Shown here: positions 1-10,955 of the stretch, in pieces | Position numbering within the stretch: the first letter of the stretch is position 1 | Layout: every line of letters begins with the position of its first letter | Assembly (NCBI RefSeq): GCF_027172205.1 | Contig: NC_070614.1 | Location: forward strand, 33,966,001 to 34,030,000 | Source: Podarcis raffonei | Lineage: Eukaryota > Chordata > Lepidosauria > Squamata > Lacertidae | Direction of reading: 5' to 3' | DNA length: 64,000 nt | The notes under the pieces: model-generated | Databases searched by the model: none | What the model saw: the letters and a program-made list of their open reading frames with translations, nothing else | Told to the model about the DNA's origin: nothing | Position numbers and translations under genes: made by a program

Positions 1-583
1 TGGAAAGAAAGCTTTGTGACACAGTTACAAATGGAGATTCGTTAAGACAGGCCTGCCCACAGGAGGACGAGGGGGAGAAGGGCCATGGTCATCGGAATGT
101 GAATGTATGGTTATCAGAATGTGAATTTGACCTGGCAGGGCCTCCTGAGATACAGATTGGCAGGCCTGTGGAAATCAACGGACAGACTGTGGGAATGTTT
201 TTTATGGAGGTGTGGAAATGGCGTCTGTCCTTTATGTGATATGGCTCTTGGAGAGTGTAAAATCCACATAGGATATGTTTGCTTTCAACCCGCTTGTGAA
301 GATTATCAGAGATCACAAAGAAAGGAATATATGATAACAACAAGAAGATGAGGAAAATAACAAGGAGACTATCTGGACAGAACTGGACAGAACTGTGTAA
401 TTAAAGCAGCAGCAAGAGTGATGTTTGGATCCCTTTCGGAGCTCGAAGTATGGGTACCCCCAACAAAATTTTAAAAATTTGGCTGTATAATTTGGAACTA
501 ATGTGATTTGGAATTAATGTGATTTGATTGGCCTGTTAATAAAAATATAAATAAATAAATAAATAAATAAATAAATTTATCAC
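1..583 (+). repeat. Probable retroelement 3' end with AAAT tail, in V2R-1 intron 5
   Basis: No coding sequence. The segment to about 540 ends in AATAAAAATATAAATAAATAAA and a run of about nine AAAT units (541-578), typical of a retroposon tail on the plus strand. The family is not identified. The tail stops about four bases from the exon 5 donor of V2R-1. Confidence 0.35.
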
Positions 584-710
584 CATTTTGGTCTGCAATC
601 TTCCCTTCTGGACATGGGATGCAATCATAGCAGCAAAATGGCTCCCCTTCCTTCACTTGCTTGCTAGAACCAGGATGGCAGCTCTCAGTACACAAAGATA
701 GGGGTTGGAC
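584..710 (-). CDS. V2R-1 exon 5 (cysteine-rich linker)
   Basis: 127 bp. It encodes the NCD3G-type cysteine-rich region: [10 protein letters not shown], then [19 protein letters not shown]. Acceptor ATTAG. The donor is G|GTGATA, followed only a few bases on by the AAAT-repeat tail of an inserted retroelement. Confidence 0.85.
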
Positions 711-2751
711 CTAATCAACATATGAAGGAATAGCAACCTTGAGAATAAGGTGAGGGGTGAAGGCTGCTCCCTGCAAGGGCCTTTCCACCTGGCCTAGGGG
801 GCGGGGCCCAGACTCACCAGCCCTACTATGTATTCTGTAGTTAACCGCCTTTGTAATGTTTTATTTTGAAATCTTTAAGATAATATTTTAGTTTTTTGTA
901 ATGTTGCTTTGACTGCATACTCTATATTTGACTTTCTTCAGATTGTTTTATTTTTGTTTTATTGATTTAATATGCTGTAAACCTCTTTGAGATTTTTCTT
1001 AGAAATATAAAGTGGTATAGAAATTAAATAAAATAGATAAATAAATAAAGGGCATGGGTTCCTTCAGATTCTGACCTTTGCGGAGCAGATGTTACTGAGA
1101 CTACACAAGACCCACTAATTCATGACTTCATCCTATACCTGGGTTTGTATTTGTGTGTTTTAAAGAGAATGCTTACACCTGATCCATACTTTATGTTTAT
1201 ATGTGTATTGACCAATTAGTTTATTTTTATATAGCAAATGTCTTTTTTTAAAAAGGAAAAGAAAGCAAATTACTCTTTACATCAAGGATCTCAAACTGCT
1301 GATAGCTCAGTCCTGGTGGATGTGTCTCCTGTCCTTTGGTTTTACAGACAAAAGAGATTTATGATGCTCATTCTAATTTTAGATTTACCACCCGTCATTT
1401 CAGCACCTGCTAGACTAAAGATGTTGTATATCTAATAAGATGCCAGTGCAATCTACTCTATATTGGATCAACCACATGACTGAGCGGTGTTCAAATAGGA
1501 GAGCATCATTCCCGCATTAGAAATCGGGTTATGGGTTCACCACAGGTAGAACTTTTTGTGAAACACCAGCAGAGAGACACAGACCTTCTTTACATGGTTC
1601 TCTGGGTAATTCAGAGATAACTCAGAATGAGGAGAGATCACATTAGATTGCTACATCAACAAGAAACTAAATTACTTTTCTTATTCAAATCCCTGTATCC
1701 TGGGTGTTTGAACATGAAATTAGACTTCAATTGTTTTATTTAATTGTTCTGATTATATGGCTACTGCTATCATTCACTGCATTAAATGTTGGATTCTGTA
1801 TCTTTAAATTTTCTGATTTGTACTCTCGGGATGGCCTATATAATGCCTCAGCCTTCAGTATCAGCTTTCTACACTTCTTAGTGAGTGCTGATCTTATGCT
1901 ACTTGAGGTACCTGTTAGGACCATTCATATGGTATATATTCATTATTTATGATTGGTTATGTTTACAGGTTTGTCTTTTTTTAATAATAATTTTTATTAA
2001 TTTTCCAACACAAATAAACAATCATATCAGAATTTCCCCAAATTTAACTCTATTTGGACTTCCTTCAGTTTCTCTGACAATCATCCATATTTGCCTCCCA
2101 GTTACGCATTTCTTCTGTTTATATTGCCATTAATCTTCCCTCCCACTTCTATTTCTTTCAAACAACATATCTCAACTTTCACAGTGCTTCTTGGAACCCC
2201 ACTAGCGTTGTTTGCACATCACACGTTCTTTTCAGATATTCAACAAATTTCCCCCAGTCCTCGAAGATATCTGATTTTCCCAGTTATATGTTTACAGGAT
2301 TGTCATTCTTATATTTATATTGTATGCAAATATAATGGATTTTATTTTACATCATCGCCAGCTGATGAAGAATTACTATCAAAACCGTTTGTCGCCTGGA
2401 AAAACTGTACTACATTTTTGGATCATCCATTATCGCACAGGTACAGGATTGTGACTGTTGAAAGGCTTGTTTGCCTCTTTCAATACCGGTGGACTATATT
2501 GTCTAATTTTGTTCGTGCAACAGTGATAGACTTTTATTTTCTGTGATTCTATTACATATTCTCTGTATAAGAATTGCTACGCTTGGAGCTTCTATTATCG
2601 CATGATTACAGGATTGGGGCTATTGAAAGGCTTGTTTGCCTCTGTGATATTGATTGATTACTTTCTCTAATTTTGTTCATACAATATTGATTTATTTTAT
2701 TATTTGTATCTCCATCATATATTCTCTGTTTAAGAATTGTGAAATAATACA

Positions 2752-2827
<76 letters not shown>

Positions 2828-3059
2828 GTACCTCGGGTTAAATACTTAATTCGTTCTGGAGGTCTGTTCTTAACCTGAAGCACCACTTTAGCTAATGGGG
2901 CCTCCTGCTGCCACTGCGCTGCTGGAGCACGATTTCTGTTCTTATCCTGAAGCAAAGTTCTTAACCTGAAGCACTATTTCTGGGTTAGCGGAGACTGTAA
3001 CCTGAAGTGTATGTAACCTGAAGCGTATGTAACCCGAGGTACCACTGTGTATGCATAAG

Positions 3060-3111
<52 letters not shown>

Positions 3112-6100
3112 ATTATAAGCCACGTGTTGCCTGTTATTGCTTAAAGATAGCTCAATCCTACCTTGTTAAACCAGCTGTGCCATGTTATGGCATCCTCGTT
3201 GATTGTGAAGGCATGGCCTGGAGAAGCTTGAGGATCAATCCTCCCAACTTTTACTCTCTGAAAAGATTGGTTTGGGAAAACAATCCAATTGATAATATCA
3301 AATCCAGCTATTAACTCTCCTTTCTGATCAAAAGAAACCTCATCTCCAGCACTGTTGTTAAATGAGACACTTCTGAGAAAATGATGTAGCTAGATTAGGG
3401 AGGGAAAGGAAAAAGTTTATAAAATGCTCTAGTTGTATTTTTCAGACTAAGGACAATTAATTTGCTATTTTAATATGGAATGGGAAAGAGGATTAAAAAA
3501 CCCCACTTAGGCTTACTTAGGCTGTGTTGCTCTATGCACACATATCTTAAGAAACAAATTTGATTGAAATCTATGGCACTTCATGAACTCTGTAAGCATT
3601 CTTTCGGGACTTTCTGAATCTTGCTTCCGAAGCACTGAGCATAGGACTGGCAATTCTGTATCATCCTTGTGTGTGTGTGTGTGGGAGAGGAACACATTTG
3701 CCCCACCCTGCTCACTCTAGAAAAGGAGAAATATCATCCCCAGCAGGGAGGAGTGTGGTACAACCATGTGTGGCTATTTGGCCCTATGGTGGGAGAAGTG
3801 GAAATCAGGCTACTTAAGCAACTCCCCCATCTTCTTTGTGACAGATAGGGAGAGTGCAGTATCGTATTGACCCAAACTAGGCCAAAGCCAAAGCATTTAT
3901 GTCCATCTCCATCAGCAGCAGCCACCTTTTTCATAGTGGGTCACTTATGGGGATTCCAAGAAGAGGAGGCGCTTCAGTTGATAACTACCTGAGTACCCAC
4001 CACCTGCAATCCACTCTCTTTACTTTTGTTGTTGTTGTTGTTGTTGTTTAGTCGTTTAGTCGTGTCCGACTCTTCGTGACCCCATGAACCAGAGCACGCC
4101 AGGCACCTCTGTCCTCCACTACCTCCCACAGTTTGGTCAAACTCATGCTGGTAACCTCGAAAACACTATCCAACCATCTCGTCCTCTGTCACCCCCTTCT
4201 CCTTGTGCCCTCCATCTTTCCCAGCATCAGTGTCTTCTCCAGGGAGTCTTCTCTTCTCATGAGGTGGCCAAAGTACTGGAGCCTCAGCTTCACGATCTGT
4301 CCTTCCAGTGAACACTCAGGGCTGATTTCCTTAAGAATGGATGCGTTTGATCTTCTTGCAGTCCATGGGACTCTCAAGAGTCTTGTCTTTAATACTGTGC
4401 TGTAGTAGATTGCCTTCCTACCCCATAAGCTATTGATCTCTGGCGCCACAAGTTCTCCTGCAGACTGTATGTCAGCTCTCCCAACCACCAACTTTAACCC
4501 ACTCCCTTAGTTTTCACTGCAGTTCTTGTTTTCACTTCCCACCTCACCCCTTTCCCCTTGTTTGTGTTGGTTTCTTTGAAAGGATTATCTCTCACAGGAG
4601 TTCATTTGCATAACCACATGCATTCTCATTGGTATTCTCCTCTGGCTTCTCAGTTGGGCCTGCTACATGAACAATACTCAGTTAGACAGTCCTTTGTCCT
4701 GTATGCCAATTTTACTGTTGCTTTGCCTGCTGTATTTTATTTATGTTTCTTTACAGGCTATCACCCATAAGCTGCAAAAAGGGGGTCTCTGTGGTCAAGA
4801 AAGCCCCCAAGTAGTTGCAGCCAGATCCCACCACCATCTTTGTGTTACTGGCCAAGGTAGGGGCACTGGAAAAAGCCCATTCCACTCATTCTGAAGCCTA
4901 ATGGATAACCCAGTGTGCAGAGATCCACACATAAAGCATCAAAATCCAATTTATACTGTGAACTGTTTGCTAGGGTGTCTGTTCTTGAGGGTTAGCTGTG
5001 ACATCTGTACCCATCCCCTGAGCTATTGCTATGGAGACACCAGTAACTGTTTCTTTACTTTCCACACCTGCACCAGTTCCTGCAATACCCCACAGTGGTT
5101 CAGCACCCTTAGATGGGTTTGCAGTAGTTCCAGCACCTGCTTGCAGTGAACTTAGCTGTCCATACACCCCCTTCCCCGTCCAGTGGAGACTTCACTTGTA
5201 ACTATTGCAAGTGAGTATTCCACTACACTCACAACTAACTTGCTTTCAGTTTGGCTATGTCACTAATTTGGCCACCTCATGAGAAGAGAAGACTCCCTGG
5301 AAAAGACCCTGATGTTGGGAAAGATGGAGGGCACAAGGAGAAGGGGACGACAGAGGACGAGATGGTTGGATAGTATTCTCAAAGCTACCAGCATGAGTTT
5401 GACCAAACTGCAGTAGGCAGTGGAAGACAGAAGTGCCTGGCGTGCTCTGGTCCATGGGGTCACGAAGAGTCGGACACGACTAAACGACTAAACAACAACA
5501 ACATGTCACTAGTTACTCCTGCCTCTTTGCCTTTTGTTACAGCACTCACAGTGCCTAGTATGGCTGCCAGGATGACACAGATGCTCTTCCTCACAATATA
5601 ACTGCATGGGTGGCTTCTGGAGCTCATGAAGAATCAGCTCCCATGGCCATCAGTGGTGGTCACCCTTTGGCAGAGGCCACAGGTAGACATGACAGCAGCA
5701 GCCTGGGCATTGCCCCTTCCACCAGGAATTCTTCTCTGCCCCTGGGGGACCTCTTAATATGGGCAATGAAAGAAAATATTTGGAGGATGGGTATATTGAT
5801 GGTTTTCAAGCACTTGTCCCAATTGGTTGAGAGCATTCAACATTTACCTATGAATATTCACCCCATGGTCTTTCCATGAACAAAATCCACATTACATTCA
5901 GGGATTTTACAGGTAGTGTGAGGTTGCACTATGATTTGTGACCCTACCCTGCATTGGGATGTCAAGCATCGAGGCCATGGCTCCATGGTGTGCTATTTCA
6001 CTCAAAATATTCTGCTGTGTCACAGAACAAAATAAAGTCCATTACCTGCCATGATGGTTCTTTCTGAAGCTTCAGTCCACCTCCCTCCACCATTGCTCTG

Positions 6101-9100
6101 TGTCTCATTCTAGATTTAGATATTTCACACAAAGCATGGGCCACGGTATAAACAGCATTGTAGATGCTATAGCTGTGGCCAGTCATACTCATTTCAAAGA
6201 AAGTTCCTGGAAGGCTTTCCAGCTTTTCTTCACCAGTACAAATATTGCCCTGGGCCTGTTCCTGAAATTGCATTGGAAAAACACAGGCAAAGGCATTCTG
6301 CCAAAATTCTGTGATAAAACCATCCCCGGCTGCACTGGAAGGGTTTCTGCTCTCAAGAAATCTGTGAAAATTTTCTAGATTATTTGAATGAATTGTTATG
6401 GTTAATGCACCTTGGAATATTTTCATATCCCAAGTCCTTTGAAAAACAAATGAAGTAACCATCAGCTGGGCTGTTGCTATCCACACTTTGCCTTTTAGTG
6501 TCGTCGTTATGAGTTCTTGTTCCGTTAGATATGGCAACCATCTAAAAAATGTGAAGGAATATGATTCCCCATTAACCACCAATGCATTGGCTGTACTGCC
6601 TAGCAATTTATCATGTATTTTTGCCCCCTCTTCCAACACATTTTTAACATCTGTGACAAAGGTTAATGTGGGAATTCTTTCTATGAAGGCAAAGCAAACA
6701 CCATTCTGGGAAAACACTGGAAAAACAGTTTCCACAAATCTGTCTCCATTGCTATTGTCCATTACAATAACCCCGATCCATGTCCACCCGAAATGCAGAA
6801 GCAAAGAGAGAATTCCCTTATACTGAAGATTTTCCTTAGGGACCATCTGGTGGAAGGGAAGACCTGGGGTTTTATCATTCATCACTGGAGCAGGGCTATA
6901 AATAAGCTAAAGAGAGATTTGGAACAAAACAAGAATTAATATTTCTATAGTTTTAAGGTTTATTTATTTTATTTATTTTTAAAAAATAAATAAATCTACA
7001 GCCTTAGATCTTTGATTGATTGGATAATGGTTTGCCTGCATGCATCTGCTGTGTGAGATACCTGAAATTGAGATTGTTTGGCTGATAATTCCTATTCATT
7101 AACTCTTGCATTGCTTAAGATGTCAGACCTATAGATTTGACAAGGATACATGGCTGTGTATGCACAAAATAAAGTGTTAATTTTAATCCAATATAGAGTT
7201 TTCTTGCATACACCTTTTAGGCACAAATTGCAAGGTAGGGTTGCATGGCATTCCATTCCTTCCTGGATGTGACAGCTTATCTGTGCCATTTTGATTTCAG
7301 TTTTAGAACTGAAGCAAATTTTGGCATGCCAACTGTTACCCTTCACTAGGAGATAAAAAGGAGAAATGAAACTGTGTTGATTCTCACGGACTTCTCATTA
7401 TCTTATGTTAAGATTAAATACATGTTCACAAAAAGGACAGAAGCACAGTTTGTACTGGTAGCCATTAGAGGTTCTTTTAAAATATCATTTTGCAATTGTT
7501 AACATATTAATTACAGCTCCGACTGTGTAAATCCTAACAATGGTCCCCATACTGACCATGCATGGTGGCTCTTAAGGGTGGATAAACTTTATACTTACAA
7601 TGAGCAGAAAAAAATAATACAATTCATGCCAGATGATTGTCCCAAAACACCAGGACCAATCTAGAAGGACAAAGGATATGTTCCCTTCCTAAACCACATA
7701 TTCACAGAACTTAATACACATATAGGTATATCCCACCTGTGGAATCTTGTAGATATCCAAAACATTTGCCACATGAATGGAGGTTTGTGAATCCAGTCCC
7801 CCAATGACAGCTATTAAATTCTTCTGGGTGTCATATGTGTAGTTAGGGACAAATTTTTCCAGGGTGGACATCAGAAGCATTGTGGCATGACAGGTCCTCT
7901 TTGCATTAAAATAACTGTCATAGATTTGGAAGCCCAAAGTGAGATTTGGTAGGATATGTGAGTTTTCATTTATCTCCTTTACAGCAAAAGTCAAAGCCAG
8001 GATTTGCTGGTAATTTTTTGGCACTACACTGAAATTAGAGTTACATTCAGTATCAGAAGGTGATTCTATCCTGAATAAAAGTATTGCCATATACATATTT
8101 TTTTATTAGGGGAACTTATTCTAAAAGAAATGTCTGCTAAAAGATTCAACAACTAACAAAGTCAGTGTACATTGTGAAAACATGAAATTGTGACTACTTC
8201 TTTGGTAATGTACTTACCAAAGCTGATCTATGTGCTTCAAACTCATTAGAAAATGTCATTCTATGCACCCTCAGCAATTAATATTATTTCCAAGTACATT
8301 CTAATCATATTTTACTTGTACTTATAACTTACCCCTCAGTTTCTTAAGAAGGCATTTTCAATGTGATAGTATTCAACAAAATTATGACATCAAAGAAAGC
8401 AAACAGATACATGGCCATTAAAAATAAGCAAGCAATTATTTTCCTGTGCTTCAAACAGTATGAGAAGGAAAGCCAGGTGAAAATAAAGTTATAAGATAAC
8501 CGAGAAGGGTGTGTAACTACTTGGCATGATTTGGGCACTAGTAAAGGGGACAGCGGAAAATCTTAGGGCTACAATCCTACCTCCAGTTGACTGGGAATAA
8601 CTCTATTCAATTCAAGAAAACTAACCTTTGAGTAGACATGTATACAGTTGTGTTACAAATAAAATATAAGACGTTTCAACATTGGCCATAATAAAATAGA
8701 GATTCTTCTGTTAAAGATTCAGGTCAAATGATACGTAACCATGGAATCTACAAATCACTGCAGAACAACACTGTGCTAGGCAGCTTCAGGAAATTTTGTG
8801 TCCCTGATGTGTATGTGGTGTCTGTACGTTTACATGAAAGGACAATAACATTTCAGGGAGGCAATTCAGATTTAGAAAATAGATTCTGGAGACCCATAAC
8901 TTAAAACAATTGTTCAAATTCGGCTACTTTGAAATATTCCTATGTAACACCTTTGGAAAGATGGGCAGCACTTAATGATTTTATTTATTTATTTATTCAT
9001 TCATTCATTTATGAACAGGGTGCCGCTGAAATTTGACAGTCCAAAGTCTGCCACTACATCCATGCAAACAAAAATTAAAGTACTGAACTCCTTACGCAAA

Positions 9101-9313
9101 CTCCTCAGGCAGTGCTTGAGGAGGCTCTTCAGTGAATGCTATTGAATTGGAGATGATGAAGCTCTGAGAAGCAATGCCACCAATGATGAGGTCTCCTTTC
9201 TGATGATACTTGTGAAGTGGTTGCTGTGGGTACTGGAGCCTGCATTTAGCCATGTGAGCTTTGCAAGTCATGTGAGGAAGCAGAAACAGCAGCCAGACCA
9301 ATAATGCCAGCAT
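584..9313 (-). CDS. V2R-1: vomeronasal type-2 receptor, 3'-partial (exons 1-5)
   Basis: Class C chemosensory GPCR of the V2R family, expected in the plasma membrane of vomeronasal sensory neurons. Five exons are visible: 9096-9313, 7737-8028, 6046-6906, 3162-3389 and 584-710 (218, 292, 861, 228, 127 bp). Their phases join without a stop to about 575 residues covering signal peptide, Venus-flytrap domain and cysteine-rich linker. Exon 6 with the seven helices must lie left of base 1: the 583 bases left of exon 5 contain none of it, and in the sister genes V2R-2 and V2R-4 intron 5 is 740-1015 bp. The start ATG at 9313 opens a hydrophobic leader ([20 protein letters not shown]). The sequence is closest to V2R-2. 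Introns 3 and 4 are swollen by BovB, L1-like and MITE insertions. The exon 5 donor is atypical (GTGATA, where the others have GTAAGR), so whether the gene is functional is uncertain. Confidence 0.88.
800..1050 (+). repeat. LINE (L2/CR1-like) 3' tail with ATAA repeats
   Basis: The stretch around CTGTAAACCTCTTTGAGAT and AAGTGGTATAGAAATTAAAT, then ATAAATAAATAA, is the familiar tail of L2/CR1-like LINEs and the SINEs that use them. Diverged. It lies in V2R-1 intron 4; the bases from 1051 to about 1970 show nothing I recognise. Confidence 0.45.
1976..2745 (-). repeat. Old minus-strand retroposon (L1-like), with internal duplication
   Basis: Starts with a T-rich tract (poly-A of a minus-strand element) and contains two imperfect copies of one segment of about 150 bp, 2425-2575 and 2590-2741, both with GCTTGTTTGCCTCT and a CATATTCTCTGT...AAGAATTG stretch. 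The L1 assignment is tentative. Confidence 0.35.
2752..2822. repeat. Compound microsatellite (TA)n(CA)n
   Basis: About 16 TA units followed by about 17 CA units. Open frames here encode only Ile-Tyr or Thr-His and Val-Cys runs and are not genes. Confidence 0.95.
2823..3047. mobile_element. MITE (Tc1/mariner, pogo-like)
   Basis: Inverted ends: GGTACCTCGGGTTAA at the left and the reverse complement of GTGGTACCTCGGGTT at the right. About 225 bp with no coding capacity; the interior repeats TAACCTGAAGC several times. Shares TTAATTCGTTCTG near the left end with the 18540 element. The superfamily is assigned from end sequence only; a TA target duplication is not preserved. Confidence 0.6.
3070..3109. 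repeat. GA microsatellite
   Basis: About 20 AG units just 5' (plus strand) of V2R-1 exon 4. Confidence 0.95.
3162..3389 (-). CDS. V2R-1 exon 4 (end of ligand-binding domain)
   Basis: 228 bp. The translation reads [20 protein letters not shown], then [27 protein letters not shown] and WFNK. It is open throughout. The acceptor is TCTAG and the donor GTAGGA. It is flanked on its 3' side (lower coordinates) by a GA microsatellite. Confidence 0.87.
4027..4500 (-). mobile_element. RTE-BovB 3' fragment, minus strand
   Basis: The minus strand encodes the BovB C-terminus ([39 protein letters not shown]) and ends in the BovB terminus GTCGGACACGACTAAACGAC with a CAA-repeat tail (TTG run at 4027-4050). 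Upstream of [10 protein letters not shown] (beyond about 4385) it departs from BovB, so it is deleted or rearranged. Sits in V2R-1 intron 3. Confidence 0.85.
5269..5503 (+). mobile_element. RTE-BovB 3' fragment, plus strand
   Basis: 5'-truncated copy starting at the FGHLMRR region and ending AACGACTAAACAACAACAAC. Opposite in orientation to the fragment 1.2 kb to the left, so the two could pair as an inverted repeat over about 230 bp. Between them (4501-5268) and from 5504 to 6045 I recognise nothing. Confidence 0.85.
6046..6906 (-). CDS. V2R-1 exon 3 (ligand-binding domain core)
   Basis: Largest extracellular exon, 861 bp, starting [14 protein letters not shown]. Landmarks seen in the translation are [83 protein letters not shown] and [15 protein letters not shown]. 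No internal stop. The acceptor is TTTAG and the donor GTAATG. Confidence 0.9.
6907..7736. other. V2R-1 intron 2
   Basis: AT-rich; a short TTTA-type run at about 6960-7000. Nothing else recognised. Confidence 0.6.
7737..8028 (-). CDS. V2R-1 exon 2 (ligand-binding domain)
   Basis: Reads [20 protein letters not shown] and continues through [15 protein letters not shown] to GGLDSQTS and DIYKIPQ, the classic lobe-1 start of a family 3 receptor. The acceptor is TTTCAG and the donor GTGGGA. It is 292 bp, like every exon 2 in this array. Confidence 0.88.
8566..8660. repeat. Diverged interspersed repeat in V2R-1 intron 1
   Basis: Resembles a very common squamate repeat with a CTACAATCCTAC...CTGGGAATAA...GAGTAGACATG layout. 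Identified from memory of the motif only. The rest of the intron (8029-9095) holds a TTAT run at 8980-9012 and otherwise nothing. Confidence 0.35.
9096..9313 (-). CDS. V2R-1 exon 1 (signal peptide and N-terminus)
   Basis: Encodes the leader plus the first part of the mature N-terminus ([19 protein letters not shown], then IASQSFIIS and EEPP). The GDLIIGG motif is the usual opening of V2R ligand-binding domains. The donor is GTAAGG at 9090-9095. The length, 218 bp, is the same as in the other four genes. Confidence 0.88.
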
Positions 9314-9459
9314 CCTGACTACAAGTACAAATTTACAAGTCTTTCATGAATGTCTCCATGATAGCCCTGTTCCAGGTCTGAAATCTACAAACCTAATTAC
9401 AAAGAATCAGTGGTCATATACACACCAGCTCCTACGCCTAGCCCTGTCTCTGAAAACTA

Positions 9460-9632
9460 AGAGGTATATTTATAGTAGCTCTCAGGTATTGTGTTATTAA
9501 TTGTAATAGTGGAAGCTGCAATTACATCCCTATGAATTTTTTGACAAGCAGCAAAATTAATTACAGTCCTCAATATAATCAAAGGGGAAGGTAATAACCA
9601 AGTAAAATTAAAGATTCCATGTGGAATTCCTA
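9460..9632 (-). promoter_or_regulatory. V2R-1 upstream block: homeodomain-like core and TATA-like box
   Basis: The TTAATTAC core (9557-9564, plus-strand reading) and flanks up to 9630 align with the upstream regions of all the other V2R genes here. Between it and the ATG lies TATAAATATA on the minus strand (9465-9474). The outer part holds a palindromic ATTCCatgTGGAAT, loosely like an O/E (EBF) site. Conservation is seen; factor binding is inferred from olfactory receptor promoters. Confidence 0.5.
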
Positions 9633-10315
9633 AACAAAGATAGTTGGACAGCTTAAAAAAAAAAGGTGTCACATCCAAACAGTCACAAGGACATTTTTGC
9701 CTCAAAACTTGCCCTGTATACATAGACATCTCTTTTTCATAGGAAAAAAATACCCCCTAAATGCATAGTTGAAAGCAGAAGCGTGCCACCCTCAATGATC
9801 CTTGGAGAAAAATGGCACTTGCTCAAATGGGTAGATTTTTTTTCTCTCTCCACCCCAGTCTGTCATGGAGATCCATTGTAATGCCATTCATACAATTTAA
9901 GAACAGTTTCTGAAACACAATTTGAAGGGGAAATTGTGTTCATACATTCTGTCCCAATAGGCAGACACATGAGCTGGAATTGAACTGGGTCACTGGTATT
10001 TAGACCTTAAATTAAAATCAGCCAAGGGGGATGACTTTGGGGTGGGAATGAACTTAACTGGATAGCTATAGCCAATGGGCGACCCAACCTTGCCTAAGGA
10101 ATTAGGGCATAGCTCACTGGTCTGGGACTCTGGGGTAGGATACAGCTTGATAGCCCTTGAGGCTAAATCCCTTCATTGACATGAAGTTATGAAACCTTGG
10201 GAAGTGTAGCAGCATAGGCTTTCCTACACACCTTCATGATGTGGCCTGGGAATGGGAGGCAGGCTGGAGAGCAATGCCTACAATTCCTGCAGGCAGGGGT
10301 TTGGGCCACCTTAGA

Positions 10316-10400
10316 GGCTGCAATAATAATTTATAATAATAATAATTTATTATTTATACCTCGCCCATCTGTTCAGGCGCTCTCCTGCCCCAGTACTGTT
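10316..10400 (-). repeat. Retroposon 3' end with (AAT)n tail, minus strand
   Basis: AAT repeats followed by TTATTTATACCTCGCCCATCTG, the reverse complement of the tail seen at 43480 (CAGATGGGCGGAGTATAAATAA). Between the V2R-1 promoter block and here (9633-10315) I see nothing. Confidence 0.55.
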
Positions 10401-10499
10401 TTTCCTCTGCAGGAGTTTTTAATGAGTTTTATTCTGAAATAAAGTGGCCCTAGTTTAGGCCAGCCTCTCTGTCTGTCTCTTTCTTTGACCATTAGGTTG

Positions 10500-10850
10500 C
10501 AGTGTCTGGACAGGTCTATCATTATATAAAGGAAGGAAGGAATAAGCAAACAAATTTATAAACTGCAGTGCATTCAAGAAATACCACAGTGGTGTACAGA
10601 AATTGAAGTATAAAGTTAATCCTAAAACAGTATTGAAACATAAAACCAAACAAGAATTAAAAACTGCGGGGATGAAATGTTCTAATTTGGGAAATCTTAG
10701 AAGAAAAATGAAGGTTTTAAACAAACGTCAAAAACGTATTGCCATGGTTCCTTCATTTCTAAGAAAATAACATTCCAGAGAATTGATGCCACAACTCTGA
10801 AATCATTTGCCCAATTCACAGTATATCTTACAAAAGGGGTATGTGGCAGA
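10500..10850 (-). repeat. Diverged interspersed repeat, related to 34055-34420
   Basis: Shares with the 34-kb copy a motif close to ATTCCAGAGAATTGATGCCAC followed by a TGAAA stretch. Family unknown; probably an old LINE or SINE fragment. Confidence 0.35.
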
Positions 10851-10955
10851 TTTTCCTCCCCACAGCCATTTATTTTCCACCACATTTGAAATAAGAAGGT
10901 AAAGAAACTATGGTGTAGATATCCATCACTGCACTATACGCAATGATCAAACATG

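Noticed and set aside
2606-2955. Open frames encoding Ile-Tyr, Val-Cys and Thr-His runs
   Set aside because: They are translations of the (TA)n(CA)n microsatellite and the adjoining MITE.
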